A DNA stretch of 64,000 nt from Eubacterium sp. (GCA_021769425.1 JAETSX010000005.1:1-64000); one strand, 5' to 3'; shown: positions 50,514-60,307, counted from the first letter of the stretch. Translations and numbers: made by a program. The notes: generated from the sequence alone by a model not told the origin.

Positions 50514-51422
50514 TTATTGACCTCTCTGCCAACAAATCACTCTCTCAATACCCTCTTTAAAAGACATTTGCGGTTTATATCCTATATCCCGAACAAGACT
50601 ATTGATATCCGCCTGCAAACCTATCGTACAATTATCACCTGCTTTCTTTGCAAATTCACATCGCCCATCCGCCCGACATAAATCCCTTAATTCCATAATA
50701 TATTCTTTCAATGGCCTTGACTCACCGCTAGCAATGCAATACACCTGGTTCTTATTCACAAGTTCTCCAATCAGATAAAACATCCGTCCGGCGTCATCCT
50801 CATACAGATAGTCCCACATCTGTTCCCCGGAAGAAAATTCAGCCGTTTCTCCCTTTAAAAACCTGTCCATAGCATAATTTATCATAGTTCCTTCTCTGTC
50901 ATAGCAGCCGTACACGCTGAAAATCCTCGTCCAAATATGAATCAAATCAGATTGCTCACATAACTTACCGCTCATTATTCCTGCACTGTACTTCGCCATT
51001 CCATAAGCAGTCAGCGGATTCACAGGCGTATCCGGTGTAATAACAGCGTCAACTTTTCCATATTCTGCCTGTGAACCAGCTCCGATAAATTTTCTGCACC
51101 CAAGCCTTTTGGCCAAATTTACCGCATCTAACGTATATTTAATGTTTGGCTCCTGCAGTATGGGATTGTCTCTCTCTTCTTTCGAGGTATGTCCCCAGCC
51201 CATATGATAAAACACATCATATGTATCAGAAACATCATTAATAGCATCCAGACTGCTTAAATCACATTCATAAACTTTCAATAGCTTTGATTCAGGCAGA
51301 CGATCTATATGGGGAGAATGCGCTCTAACAATTGCCAGTACCTCCGTTTCTCTCTTTATGGATTCCCGTATCAGTGCAGCGCCTATCATACTGGTGGCGC
51401 CAGTTACAATAATTTTTCTCAT
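50514..51422 (-). CDS. SDR-family NAD(P)-dependent sugar epimerase/reductase
   Basis: 302 residues. Cofactor motif GATSMIGAAL (about 7-16), then DVFYHMGWGH, GAGSQAEYG and YGMAKYSAG (catalytic Tyr-xxx-Lys, about 142-146). It is the last gene of the CDP-dideoxysugar operon, 38 bp after the TPP-dependent enzyme. In yersiniose synthesis YerF reduces the product of YerE; this gene occupies the equivalent place. It could instead be a C-4 reductase or epimerase of the abequose/paratose type. Sequence alone does not decide. Confidence 0.75.
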   Translation of the reverse strand: MRKIIVTGATSMIGAALIRESIKRETEVLAIVRAHSPHIDRLPESKLLKVYECDLSSLDAINDVSDTYDVFYHMGWGHTSKEERDNPILQEPNIKYTLDAVNLAKRLGCRKFIGAGSQAEYGKVDAVITPDTPVNPLTAYGMAKYSAGIMSGKLCEQSDLIHIWTRIFSVYGCYDREGTMINYAMDRFLKGETAEFSSGEQMWDYLYEDDAGRMFYLIGELVNKNQVYCIASGESRPLKEYIMELRDLCRADGRCEFAKKAGDNCTIGLQADINSLVRDIGYKPQMSFKEGIERVICWQRGQ

Positions 51423-51460
51423 CGTTATCCATTTCCTTTTATATATTTCTGTGATATGTC

Positions 51461-53260
51461 CTATGATTCCTCTACAGGTTTTACGATCATATGCTCCCTA
51501 AATTCATCCCTTGGCAAAAATGGATACATATCTTCAATAGGTGCAGACACCAATCTGCCATCTTCTAATTTCTTTGAACTCACTGACGGTATGACTTCCT
51601 GATCACGTATTATTTTCACTTCACATAGTACCGGTCCCCTTTTAGACATAATTTCCGGCATTTTATCCTCTATATCCTGAATCGTTTCGATCTTGAAATA
51701 ATCTATCCCATAAGCATCCGCTATCTTTTCTATCTTTGGAAATGACACACCTGATGCACTGTCTGTACCAATAAATCTCCCCTCAAAAAATTTATTTTGT
51801 GTTGCGCGGATAGATAAATATCCGTCATTATTCCATACAAACAGTTTCACCGGCAATTTATGATGCACTAACGTCTGAAGTTCCTGTATATTCATCTGAA
51901 AGCTTCCATCGCCCGTAATTCCCAACACTTCTTGACTCTTTCTTGCAAAACAGACCCCGATTGCCGCCGGCAATGTAAAGCCCATTTCTGCCTGGGCGCC
52001 GCTGGCAATATACCTTTGGCTTTTATCATACGTTTTGATTCCCTGGGCAGGAACATAGGCCACAGAACCTGCATCTGCCACTAATACAGAATCATCTTTG
52101 AAATATTTTGACAATTCCTCAACAAATAAATACATATTAATTCCCTGAGAATCATCTCTATAATATTCTTTTAAACAAACCGGATACAAATTCTTCCATT
52201 CCAGGCATTTTTTTGCCCATTCACCATAGTTGCATTCCTTACACGCTGACAGCAGTTTTTGCAATGCATCTTTCGCATCTGCCTGGATAATCTGCTCAAC
52301 ATGGACTGTATTTTTCAAATGCTCATATTTATCAATATCAATCGCAATTACTTTTGCCTCTCTCGCAAAATATTCATACTCCTGTCCTGTACTGCTTACG
52401 CTCAGCCTGCTGCCAACCGCAATCACCAAGTCAGCATTCTGCAACGCAAAATTAGCAGCCCGTGTCCCCTTATTTCCTATTCTTCCGATATTTAACTCAT
52501 CCAATGTAGGCATTACATCCGTACCAAGCCTTGAACATACAACAGGGATTTTATGTTTATGCACAAATTCTGAAAATTCTTCTATTGCACCTGCCAGCCG
52601 TATCCCATGGCCTGCAATGATAACCGGACGTTTGGCACTTTTCAGATCATCCACAAGCCCATCTACTTCTTTTGGATGGATTTTTTTCTTCACTGGCTTT
52701 AATTCTTCCGGCTCAAAATGGCGCAAGTCTGCTTCCTCTATCTCCGCTGACTGAATATCCATAGGTATATCTAGCCATACCGGGCCAGGTCTTCCATTTC
52801 TCGCCAAAAATAACGCCTTTTCCAAATGATATAATATATCTTCTGCATGTTCCACCATTACCGCATACTTTGTAATTGACCTTACAATCGATATGATATC
52901 TGCTTCCTGGACGCCAACCTGACGGATTGGGAGATTGATATACCCCAGTGTTTCCTTGCGCTTGCACTGTCCGGAAATAAACACACACGGAACATTATCC
53001 TGCCATGAGTTCAATACTCCTGTAATCGCATTGGTACCGCCGCAGCCTGTTGTCACATATGCACAGCCAATCCCTTTATACTTTGCATATGCCGCAGCAG
53101 CCATTGCCACAGCCTGCTCATGATGACAGCATATTTTATTTAATTTCTGATTACATGCAAGGCCATCCGTAAGAAACATAACCCCGCCGCCGGAAATCAT
53201 AAAAACGTCCTCTATCCCACTGCTATAAATATAATCTGCTACTAAATCACATACTCGCAT
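51461..53260 (-). CDS. Thiamine-diphosphate-dependent enzyme, YerE/acetolactate synthase-like
   Basis: 599 residues with three TPP-enzyme domains. The N-terminal catalytic Glu is in CCHHEQAVAMAAAAYAK (about 45-61) and the TPP-binding motif is GITGDGSFQMNIQELQT...NNDGYLSI (about 430-470). The FAD-like middle domain is degenerate. YerE from Yersinia uses such an enzyme to decarboxylate pyruvate and attach a two-carbon unit to C-4 of CDP-4-keto-3,6-dideoxyglucose. The gene sits directly after RfbH, which makes that acceptor. A plain biosynthetic acetolactate synthase is less likely because no ilvN or other ilv gene is present. Confidence 0.82.
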   Translation of the reverse strand: MRVCDLVADYIYSSGIEDVFMISGGGVMFLTDGLACNQKLNKICCHHEQAVAMAAAAYAKYKGIGCAYVTTGCGGTNAITGVLNSWQDNVPCVFISGQCKRKETLGYINLPIRQVGVQEADIISIVRSITKYAVMVEHAEDILYHLEKALFLARNGRPGPVWLDIPMDIQSAEIEEADLRHFEPEELKPVKKKIHPKEVDGLVDDLKSAKRPVIIAGHGIRLAGAIEEFSEFVHKHKIPVVCSRLGTDVMPTLDELNIGRIGNKGTRAANFALQNADLVIAVGSRLSVSSTGQEYEYFAREAKVIAIDIDKYEHLKNTVHVEQIIQADAKDALQKLLSACKECNYGEWAKKCLEWKNLYPVCLKEYYRDDSQGINMYLFVEELSKYFKDDSVLVADAGSVAYVPAQGIKTYDKSQRYIASGAQAEMGFTLPAAIGVCFARKSQEVLGITGDGSFQMNIQELQTLVHHKLPVKLFVWNNDGYLSIRATQNKFFEGRFIGTDSASGVSFPKIEKIADAYGIDYFKIETIQDIEDKMPEIMSKRGPVLCEVKIIRDQEVIPSVSSKKLEDGRLVSAPIEDMYPFLPRDEFREHMIVKPVEES

Positions 53261-53291
53261 CTTTACCTCCTGATAAAAACTCTATCGACCT

Positions 53292-54641
53292 TCAAATTTG
53301 TTCTTTTACTGCTTCAACAATCACCTGTGACATGTCATCTATCATTTCATTTGTCATTCCCGGATAAACGCCAACCCAAAAAGCATCCTTCATAATCCGC
53401 TCCGTATTCTCCAGTTCACCAACCACACGATATCCTCTTTTCTCCCTCCGCATCTGGTCAAAGCATGGATGTTTAATCAAATTCCCGGCAAACAGCATAC
53501 GGGTTTGTATGCCTTTCGCCTCAAGGCAGGAAACCATTTTATTCCGCGCAATTCCCTCCCTGCAGGTAATCAAAAAACCAAACCAACTGGGAACAGAATT
53601 TGCACATGCCTCCGGGAGAATCAGCCATTCCTTCAAATCTGCAAGATTTGATTTCAGCCGCTCAAAATTTTGAACCCGTTTTTTCACAAATCCCGGAAAT
53701 TTTTTAAGCTGAGCGCATCCTATCGCCGCCTGCATATCTGTAGCTTTTAAATTATATCCAAAATGGGAATATACATATTTATGATCATATCCCATGGGAA
53801 GTTCCCCATACTGTCTGTCAAACCTGTGGCCGCACAGATTGTCTTTCCCGGAAGGGCATGTGCAGTCCCGTCCCCAATCACGGAAAGAACGAATACATTT
53901 ATGCAAGAGTGGGTTATTTGTATAAACTGCCCCGCCTTCTCCCATTGTCATATGATGGGGCGGATAAAAGGACGAAGTTCCAATATCGCCGATTGTGCCT
54001 GTAAACTTTTCCTCGCCATCTATAATATATTTACTGCCCAATGCATCACAGTTATCTTCAATCAACCATAAATTATGTTTTTCACAAAAGGATTTCACTG
54101 TATACAGGTCAAAGGGATTTCCCAGCGTATGCGCTGCCATCACAACTTTTGTCTTATCTGACAGTGCTTCTTCTAACTGGGTAACATCCAGATTATATTG
54201 AGGAATTGTAACATCAATAAACACCGGCGTCACACCATACTGTATTGCAGGCGTAACTGTGGTTGGAAAGCCTGCTGCAACGGTAATCATTTCATCTTGA
54301 GGACGTACCTGACGCTCCCCCAGCAACGGCGACGTCAGGGCCATAAAAGCATTTAAATTTGCGGATGAACCAGAATTAACCAGAGAACAATATCCCACTC
54401 CCAAATACTCTGCCAGGGAGCGTTCAAATTCATCCGTATATTTTCCTGACGTCAGCCAGAATTCCAGTGCCGAATCCACTAAACTGCACATTTCCTCCTG
54501 ATCGTACACCCGCGAGGCATATGGAATCTTATCCCCTGCCTTATATTCTTTCTGGTTGTGATATGTCTTACAGTATTCCGCAACAATATCCAAAATCTCT
54601 TTTCTTGCTTCCTGTTCCGTCATACTATTAAATTTTAACAT
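53292..54641 (-). CDS. rfbH: CDP-6-deoxy-4-keto-glucose 3-dehydrase (E1, RfbH/DdhC)
   Basis: 449 residues from ATG 54641 (GAGGAAAG upstream; the TTG at 54656 is not needed). It is a DegT-family enzyme where the usual Schiff-base Lys is replaced by His in SSFYPPHHMTMGEGG (about 214-228), the mark of the dehydrase class. The cysteine cluster CTCPSGKDNLCGHRF binds the [2Fe-2S] centre. It removes the C-3 hydroxyl of CDP-4-keto-6-deoxyglucose with PMP and a reductase. No E3 reductase gene (rfbI/ddhD) is visible in the window, so electrons must come from elsewhere. Confidence 0.9.
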   Translation of the reverse strand: MLKFNSMTEQEARKEILDIVAEYCKTYHNQKEYKAGDKIPYASRVYDQEEMCSLVDSALEFWLTSGKYTDEFERSLAEYLGVGYCSLVNSGSSANLNAFMALTSPLLGERQVRPQDEMITVAAGFPTTVTPAIQYGVTPVFIDVTIPQYNLDVTQLEEALSDKTKVVMAAHTLGNPFDLYTVKSFCEKHNLWLIEDNCDALGSKYIIDGEEKFTGTIGDIGTSSFYPPHHMTMGEGGAVYTNNPLLHKCIRSFRDWGRDCTCPSGKDNLCGHRFDRQYGELPMGYDHKYVYSHFGYNLKATDMQAAIGCAQLKKFPGFVKKRVQNFERLKSNLADLKEWLILPEACANSVPSWFGFLITCREGIARNKMVSCLEAKGIQTRMLFAGNLIKHPCFDQMRREKRGYRVVGELENTERIMKDAFWVGVYPGMTNEMIDDMSQVIVEAVKEQI

Positions 54642-54726
54642 CTGCACTTTCCTCAATCTTTCTATTCATTTCAAGATACCTGTTTCCCTGCCGCCATGCC
54701 ATTCCGTTTTATCCTGTGCATCTGCC

Positions 54727-55509
54727 TTAATCTTTCCAGACTTTCCAGGGAGCCTGTCCCGTTTCCCAAAGTTTTTCCAACATATCCTTTTCTCTTTTAT
54801 GATCCATACATTGCCAAAAACCTTTATGGGTATAAGACATCAGCTGCCCTTCCGATACCAGACGTTCAAACGGTTCTCTCTCAAACACAGTCTGATCTCC
54901 AGCCAGATATTTGAATATTTCCGGCTCAAATACCATATAACCTGCATTAATCAATACTCCGTCATTTTTATTCTTTTCACGGAAAGAACGGACTGCATTA
55001 TCGCCGCCAATATCCATAATTCCTTTTTGCTGTTCTACCATTACCGCTGTCAATGTTGCAATTTTTCCATGTGACCTATGAAATTCCAACAGTTTTTGTA
55101 TATTAACATCACAGACGCCATCTCCATAAGTCAGCATAAACGGCTCATTCTCAATATAGGGCTGTATCCTTTTAATCCTGCCGCCAGTCATTGTATTTAA
55201 CCCGGTATCCACAACTGTAATTTTCCAAGGTTCACAAAAATGATTATGGATTGTAACGTCACGCTTCCCTTTTGAAAAATCAAATGTCACATCGCTGTTA
55301 TGTAAAAAATAATCCGAAAACCATTCTTTTACCATATGCTGTTTATATCCTGCGCAAATCACAAAATCATGGAAGCCATAATGAGAATATCCTTTCATTA
55401 TATGCCATAGAATAGGTTTTCCTCCAATCTCAATCATCGGCTTTGGCTTCCATTGGCTTTCTTCACTAATTCGTGTGCCATATCCGCCGGCTAAAATAAC
55501 AACTTTCAT
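54727..55509 (-). CDS. rfbF: Glucose-1-phosphate cytidylyltransferase
   Basis: 260 residues. AGGYGTRISEESQWKPKPMIEIGGKPILWHIM (about 7-38) and LTYGDGVCDVNIQKLLEFH fit RfbF/DdhA. GYKQHMVKEWF and CEPWKITVVDTG are family signatures. It makes CDP-glucose from CTP and glucose 1-phosphate. The gene is placed between the dehydratase and the 3-dehydrase in one operon. Confidence 0.93.
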   Translation of the reverse strand: MKVVILAGGYGTRISEESQWKPKPMIEIGGKPILWHIMKGYSHYGFHDFVICAGYKQHMVKEWFSDYFLHNSDVTFDFSKGKRDVTIHNHFCEPWKITVVDTGLNTMTGGRIKRIQPYIENEPFMLTYGDGVCDVNIQKLLEFHRSHGKIATLTAVMVEQQKGIMDIGGDNAVRSFREKNKNDGVLINAGYMVFEPEIFKYLAGDQTVFEREPFERLVSEGQLMSYTHKGFWQCMDHKREKDMLEKLWETGQAPWKVWKD

Positions 55510-55548
55510 GGATTTTTCTCCTTGTAACTCTTCTCTGCATCTCTGTTC

Positions 55549-56619
55549 TCAGCTGTCTCTTATGGATGATTCTTTCCAAAATTCCTGCAATTGCCTGTCC
55601 ATACAATCACAGACAGATTCTTTCCTCAGATAAGCTTTCGTCCATTCCACTGTTTTTTCCACAGCTTTTTCAATGTCCCATACCGGTTTCCACTGAAATC
55701 TGTTCTTTATTCTGGAACAATCCAGCTTCAAAAAGCCTGCCTCATGGGGTCCAATCATAGATTGTGTTTCCCAGGATGCTTCCGGCCCCCACTTTTCACA
55801 AAACAATTGCACCAGCTCCCCTGTAGTGATGCAATCCTTTTCTTCCGGCCCTACATTATAGCATCCTGCATATTCCGGATGTACTGCTTGCTGCCAGGCT
55901 GTCAGCATATAAGCATGCAGAGGTTCCAGCACATGCTGATATGGACGGACAGAATGTGGATTGCGGACAATTATTTTTTCCTTCCTCTGCATAGCCCTTA
56001 CACAGTCAGGTATGATACGATCTTTTGAAAAATCTCCCCCGCCGATGACATTTCCGGCACGCATAGTAGAAACAGCGATGCCTTTCTCTTTTAAAAATGA
56101 ACGGTTATAGCTATGAGTTACCAACTCTGAACAGGATTTGGAGTTTGAATAGGGATCAAATCCATCCAGCCTGTCATCTTCCCGGTATCCCCATTCCCAT
56201 TCCTGATTATCATATACCTTATCCGTTGTGATATTCACCACAGATTTTACGCTTTTCGATTGCCTTACACATTCTAAGAGGTTAACCGTCCCCTGCACAT
56301 TGATTTCGTAAGTTTCTTTCGGATTCCTATAGGATTCACGGACAATTGGCTGTGCAGCCAAATGAAACACGAGCTCTGGATTCTCATTGACAAAGATCTT
56401 TTTTAAATGATTAAAATCCCGTATATCACCAATTACGGAATGCACCCTATGTTTTAATCCTGCCGATTCAAAAAGAGACGGATGGGCTGGCTCTAACGAA
56501 TATCCAACGACTTCTGCGCCCATGTCGTATAGTATTTTACTTAGCCAGCTTCCTTTGAAACCGGTATGCCCTGTTACCAATACTCTCTTCCCCTGGAAAA
56601 ACTTTGTATCAATTGTCAT
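55549..56619 (-). CDS. rfbG: CDP-glucose 4,6-dehydratase
   Basis: 356 residues from ATG 56619 (MTIDTKFFQGKRVLVTGHTGFKG), chosen because GGAAGG lies about 10 nt upstream and the extra ORF-track N-terminus is unlike the family. The NAD-binding motif is TGHTGFKGSWL. NITTDKVYDNQEWEWGYREDD and DPYSNSKSCSELV (YxxxK-like SK) are typical of RfbG/DdhB. It forms CDP-4-keto-6-deoxyglucose, the branch point to 3,6-dideoxyhexoses. The glycosyltransferase is upstream and rfbF downstream. Confidence 0.93.
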   Translation of the reverse strand: MTIDTKFFQGKRVLVTGHTGFKGSWLSKILYDMGAEVVGYSLEPAHPSLFESAGLKHRVHSVIGDIRDFNHLKKIFVNENPELVFHLAAQPIVRESYRNPKETYEINVQGTVNLLECVRQSKSVKSVVNITTDKVYDNQEWEWGYREDDRLDGFDPYSNSKSCSELVTHSYNRSFLKEKGIAVSTMRAGNVIGGGDFSKDRIIPDCVRAMQRKEKIIVRNPHSVRPYQHVLEPLHAYMLTAWQQAVHPEYAGCYNVGPEEKDCITTGELVQLFCEKWGPEASWETQSMIGPHEAGFLKLDCSRIKNRFQWKPVWDIEKAVEKTVEWTKAYLRKESVCDCMDRQLQEFWKESSIRDS

Positions 56620-56641
56620 ACTATTGTACCTTCCAAAATGT

Positions 56642-58303
56642 TTATCTGTGCACATCCTTTTCTCTGTATTCCAAAAATAATTCAGCAATTTTTTCCCGAA
56701 GACCTGCTCTCTCTTCCAATGTTGTATCATTTTCCAATAGGCTAAGATTTTTTTCAGCTCTTCTCCTTGCGTCTTCCAAAACACTCTCCCATTTCATATT
56801 ATTTTTTTTAAAATAGTCAGCATAAAAAAACACTGAAAGATACAATAAATGAAAAAATTTCCAGCAGCGTTCTACATACAAACAGCAAAGTATATTTCCG
56901 GACATACCGCTTTCAATAAATACATTTACGGCACCCACAAATTGCTGTTCCCTTGAGTCAATGAGCATATATGACTTTAAACTTTCATCATCTTCTTCCT
57001 CCTCTGCTTTTTCCAACCACAATGGGGGCTGTCCACATTCTAATATAGCACTCACTAAAGCTAATTTAAAATTTAATATGCAATGAGGATAATAATCAAC
57101 CATTATGTTGTCTGCATGCTGCCGTAAATATTCTAATAAACCCATTTGATGGATCAGAGCCATATTATACCCAATCCCTGTCATATAAGCTCGGTTTATC
57201 CCTGTTATTATAGCTTCATACCCATGAAGCTGTACGGTTTCTTGTTCAAGCGGCGGAAAATTCTGCATCCCAAAACCACCGGTTACAAATACTCCGCATT
57301 CTCTATACTTTTTGAACAAATTAAAATAATGGGGCAACTGCTCAATCAACATTACATCTTCATCGCTGCTCAAAACAGCATATTTCCCTTTTGCCATCTC
57401 CAATCCCCTAACAACATTTTCTAAAAAGCCCATATTATATTTATTACGATTATATCTTACCCTTGTATCATGCATTTGCTGGATAGCTTCATACTCCGAA
57501 ACATATAAATCTGAACCATTGTCAGAAACAATTATCTCAATTTCACTGTCATAGTGGGAGCGGCAAATCTCTTCTACTGCAGATAATGCCCTTCTGCCAC
57601 GATTATAGCTGGGAATAATAATAGAAAGAAATACATTGTCCCTTTGTTGTGACAAATACTTAATCCGTTTTCTATGTATATGATTCAAAATAAATTCATA
57701 TTTATCACTTGACGCCAGGATTTTTTTTGGCAGATAATAATTGGAATACTCATCAAAAAATATTTTCATTATTTCTGTGTCTTCAAAAATTACTACATTC
57801 TTCATATAAAGTTCATGAAAACGCGGCAGCTTAAAAAAAGAAGCAAAACCCGCTGCCTGCTGATTCAGTAAAATATATACGGTATCCCAGGTTGTTTCTT
57901 TCATAAAAGGCAATATCTGCCGGAAATCCCAATAATCTGCAACCAAAATACTTTCAAAATCCACATCATCTGACATAATAGATGTATCATCCAATTGGAA
58001 AGAACCCGCAAATTCTTCAGAAGGACGATGGAACAGATAAAATTTTGAATCCGAAACTGGAATAAAATCTATTTCTAATTCTTCGTATGGGATATCCAGC
58101 ATCTCTTTTCTGTTCTCTTGATAATTTTTTTTAAATTCTGCTTCATTAGGTGTAATAAAACATGAATATAAATGATCCAAAATTTCTTTCCGATGTGTCC
58201 CATGTCTATACGCTTTTATAAAATTTTCAACTGCCTTGTCATATTGCTGGCTTTCAAAAAACACTACAGCTGCCTGGTAATAGGCGTCTCCTATTTCATT
58301 CAT
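56642..58303 (-). CDS. GT2-family glycosyltransferase with TPR-like N-terminus
   Basis: 553 residues. Residues 1-60 look like a TPR pair (AYYQAAVVFFESQQYDKAVENFIKAYRHG). An unassigned region with LLNQQAAGFASFFKL follows. The GT-A domain starts at about 222 (FLSIIIPSYNRGRRALSAVEEI, ...IVSDNGSD, ...AVLSSDEDVMLIEQL with the metal-binding acid cluster). The C-terminal third is helical. As the only transferase in this operon, it is the best candidate to attach the branched dideoxysugar, perhaps to flagellin. GGAGGG precedes ATG. Confidence 0.82.
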   Translation of the reverse strand: MNEIGDAYYQAAVVFFESQQYDKAVENFIKAYRHGTHRKEILDHLYSCFITPNEAEFKKNYQENRKEMLDIPYEELEIDFIPVSDSKFYLFHRPSEEFAGSFQLDDTSIMSDDVDFESILVADYWDFRQILPFMKETTWDTVYILLNQQAAGFASFFKLPRFHELYMKNVVIFEDTEIMKIFFDEYSNYYLPKKILASSDKYEFILNHIHRKRIKYLSQQRDNVFLSIIIPSYNRGRRALSAVEEICRSHYDSEIEIIVSDNGSDLYVSEYEAIQQMHDTRVRYNRNKYNMGFLENVVRGLEMAKGKYAVLSSDEDVMLIEQLPHYFNLFKKYRECGVFVTGGFGMQNFPPLEQETVQLHGYEAIITGINRAYMTGIGYNMALIHQMGLLEYLRQHADNIMVDYYPHCILNFKLALVSAILECGQPPLWLEKAEEEEDDESLKSYMLIDSREQQFVGAVNVFIESGMSGNILCCLYVERCWKFFHLLYLSVFFYADYFKKNNMKWESVLEDARRRAEKNLSLLENDTTLEERAGLREKIAELFLEYREKDVHR

Positions 58304-58340
58304 ATTATAAAACCCTCCATAATAACCTATTTGCTGCTTC

Positions 58341-59357
58341 CTATCCTTGAGATAACATTTTTGACTTCAATTTTTCCGCAACCTCTAAAATAACATCATC
58401 TTCTCCTGCTATTACATTCCGTTTCCCCAGTTCTAAAAAGATATCTCTCCCAGAAATATGGTATTCCTGCGCTATTTTCAAGACTTTATGCTTTACAGTG
58501 GAAACTACGCCTGCATAGCCGCTTACGATACTAATATCATTGACCGGAGTTTTATATTCCCACATCGGCTGTACGACTTTTTCACTTACCTCTAACATCT
58601 GATTTAAATTTATGCCGGACTTAATTCCTTCTTTCTCGAACAATGCCACCAGAGCTTCCAACTGACAGTTTCCTGCCCCTGAACCAAATCCGCGCAACGT
58701 TCCATCCATAATATCTGCCCCTGACTGATATGCTACATACGATAAAGCCACTGCCATCCCAAAATTATTATGGGAATGGAATCCTACCGTAATATTTAAT
58801 TCAGATGTTAAATACTCAACTACTTCTTTCACTTTTTCTAATGTTGATGTTCCGGCAGAGTCCATTAAAATAACGCCTTTTGCGCCATAACTCTCAATTT
58901 TTCTAGCTTCCTCTAATAATCTCTCTTTAGAAGCCATATGGTACATCATTAACACCCCATACACTTCCATTCCTTTCGAAACCAAATACGAAATATGAGG
59001 TTTTGTTGTATCTGCTTCCGTACAATGGCATGCTACGCAAAATATAGTTGCACCTGCTTCTATAGCCGGATTAATCTGATTCCTAATGGTTCCAAACCCA
59101 ACCGTAATAAAGGCTCCCAAGGACGTTTCTTTTAGTTCTTCTCTTGCAATTTTTAACATATCTATTTCATCCAATCCACTCAAACCCATTTGAATGGAAG
59201 ATGCGCCTAAACCATTTCCATGACCAACGATACATACATAATTTCCACATCCATCTATTGCCTTGCAATATTTTCTTATCTGTTCTTCTGTCAAATTCTG
59301 TTTCACAGCATGGGAACCATCCCGCAAAGTAGAATCAAAAATTAATGGCTGCCTCAA
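58341..59357 (-). CDS. mhpE: 4-hydroxy-2-oxovalerate aldolase (DmpG/MhpE family)
   Basis: 338 residues, DRE-TIM barrel. STLRDGSHAVKQNLT carries the R, D and H of the DmpG active site; VGHGNGLGASS and GFHSHNNFG (metal-binding His pair) are present, as is the C-terminal communication domain ending VAEKLKSK. It cleaves or forms 4-hydroxy-2-oxopentanoate from pyruvate and acetaldehyde. It starts at TTG with GGAG 8 nt upstream and is 2 bp from the dehydrogenase, the same pairing as DmpG-DmpF. No aromatic-degradation genes are nearby; its setting is a sugar operon. Confidence 0.88.
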   Translation of the reverse strand: MRQPLIFDSTLRDGSHAVKQNLTEEQIRKYCKAIDGCGNYVCIVGHGNGLGASSIQMGLSGLDEIDMLKIAREELKETSLGAFITVGFGTIRNQINPAIEAGATIFCVACHCTEADTTKPHISYLVSKGMEVYGVLMMYHMASKERLLEEARKIESYGAKGVILMDSAGTSTLEKVKEVVEYLTSELNITVGFHSHNNFGMAVALSYVAYQSGADIMDGTLRGFGSGAGNCQLEALVALFEKEGIKSGINLNQMLEVSEKVVQPMWEYKTPVNDISIVSGYAGVVSTVKHKVLKIAQEYHISGRDIFLELGKRNVIAGEDDVILEVAEKLKSKMLSQG

Positions 59358-59359
59358 AT

Positions 59360-60238
59360 TTATCGCTCCTTAATCAAAATGTTATTGTAGTATTTTTCTG
59401 CCATTTCTATTGCTGCACAAGTTATAATGTCAAGATTCCCAGCATACTCAGGGAGAAAATCTCCATTTCCAGACACTTCAACTGTAATTGCCAATATATT
59501 ATCTATTAAAGATGGAGCAACAATAATTTTATAGCCTGGAACATATCTTTTTACTTGTAACTCTGTCCTTTCAACACCCTCACATACTCTGCTCAAATCT
59601 CCTTGTTCCACCTGAAAATATATGGTATTTCTCATATTAACCGGAGGTTCATTGGGATTAATAATCATAATAGATTTTGTATGATTAACACCTGTAAACA
59701 GCTTCATTGCTCCAGAAGTTGTCTCTATAAATTCATCTATATTTTCCCGTGTAGCTTTACCTGCTGATTTCGCTGATATCGTTGACACTGTTTCGATGTA
59801 TGACACACTACAGCCAGCTTGCACAATGGCATATGCTAAAGGAATTGTAGCTTGGCCTCCGCAAGTTATCATATTTACTTCTCTGCACCATACACATTCT
59901 TCCCCATTGATAAATGGCACACATTTTTTCCCTGTTTCTGTAGGCGTTAAATTAATAACATATTTCCCCAGGCGTTCCAGTAAATTTCTATGGGCCATAT
60001 GCGCTTTGGCACTGGTAGCATCAATTATAATATCAAGGTTATTTTGATTGTCCACCAGTGCCTTTACTCCATCAATCGAAGTAGAAATTCCCATATCTGA
60101 AACCATTTTGATGTTTGAAGAATCTGGATTATGACCAGCAAAAACTGTGCACTCCAATGACTCTGTATTCAGAATTTTCATTAATAAATCTGTGCCTATA
60201 TTGCCTGTTCCTAATATTCCTATTTTTGCCTTTTTCAC
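59360..60238 (-). CDS. mhpF: Acylating acetaldehyde dehydrogenase (DmpF/MhpF family)
   Basis: 292 residues. NAD-binding GILGTGNIGTDLL (about 7-19), IDATSAKAHMAH, and NMITCGGQATIPLAYAI with the catalytic Cys (about 120-137). It interconverts acetyl-CoA and acetaldehyde and channels acetaldehyde to or from the aldolase. It starts at GTG with GAGGT about 8 nt upstream. It is the first gene of the operon after a flagellar-type promoter and a terminator-like hairpin. Here it may run toward acetaldehyde, feeding synthesis rather than breakdown. Confidence 0.88.
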   Translation of the reverse strand: MKKAKIGILGTGNIGTDLLMKILNTESLECTVFAGHNPDSSNIKMVSDMGISTSIDGVKALVDNQNNLDIIIDATSAKAHMAHRNLLERLGKYVINLTPTETGKKCVPFINGEECVWCREVNMITCGGQATIPLAYAIVQAGCSVSYIETVSTISAKSAGKATRENIDEFIETTSGAMKLFTGVNHTKSIMIINPNEPPVNMRNTIYFQVEQGDLSRVCEGVERTELQVKRYVPGYKIIVAPSLIDNILAITVEVSGNGDFLPEYAGNLDIITCAAIEMAEKYYNNILIKER

Positions 60239-60273
60239 GATTAGTACCTCAGACTATCACCAATTTTTTGAAT

Positions 60274-60307
60274 AAAAAAAGAGAAACAGACGATAATCCA
60301 TTTCTCT
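60274..60307 (-). terminator. Terminator-like hairpin in the mhpF leader
   Basis: On the minus strand AGAGAAA...TTTCTCT is followed by TTTTTTT (60274-60280) between the promoter and the GTG start. It could attenuate the sugar operon. An alternative pairing of AGACG (near 60336) with CGTCT (near 60288) would compete with it. Confidence 0.5.

Noticed and set aside
51461-53260. Catabolic or biosynthetic acetolactate synthase
   Set aside because: Motifs alone allow it, but the gene is within a CDP-dideoxysugar operon with no ilv or als gene nearby, so a YerE-like role is preferred.
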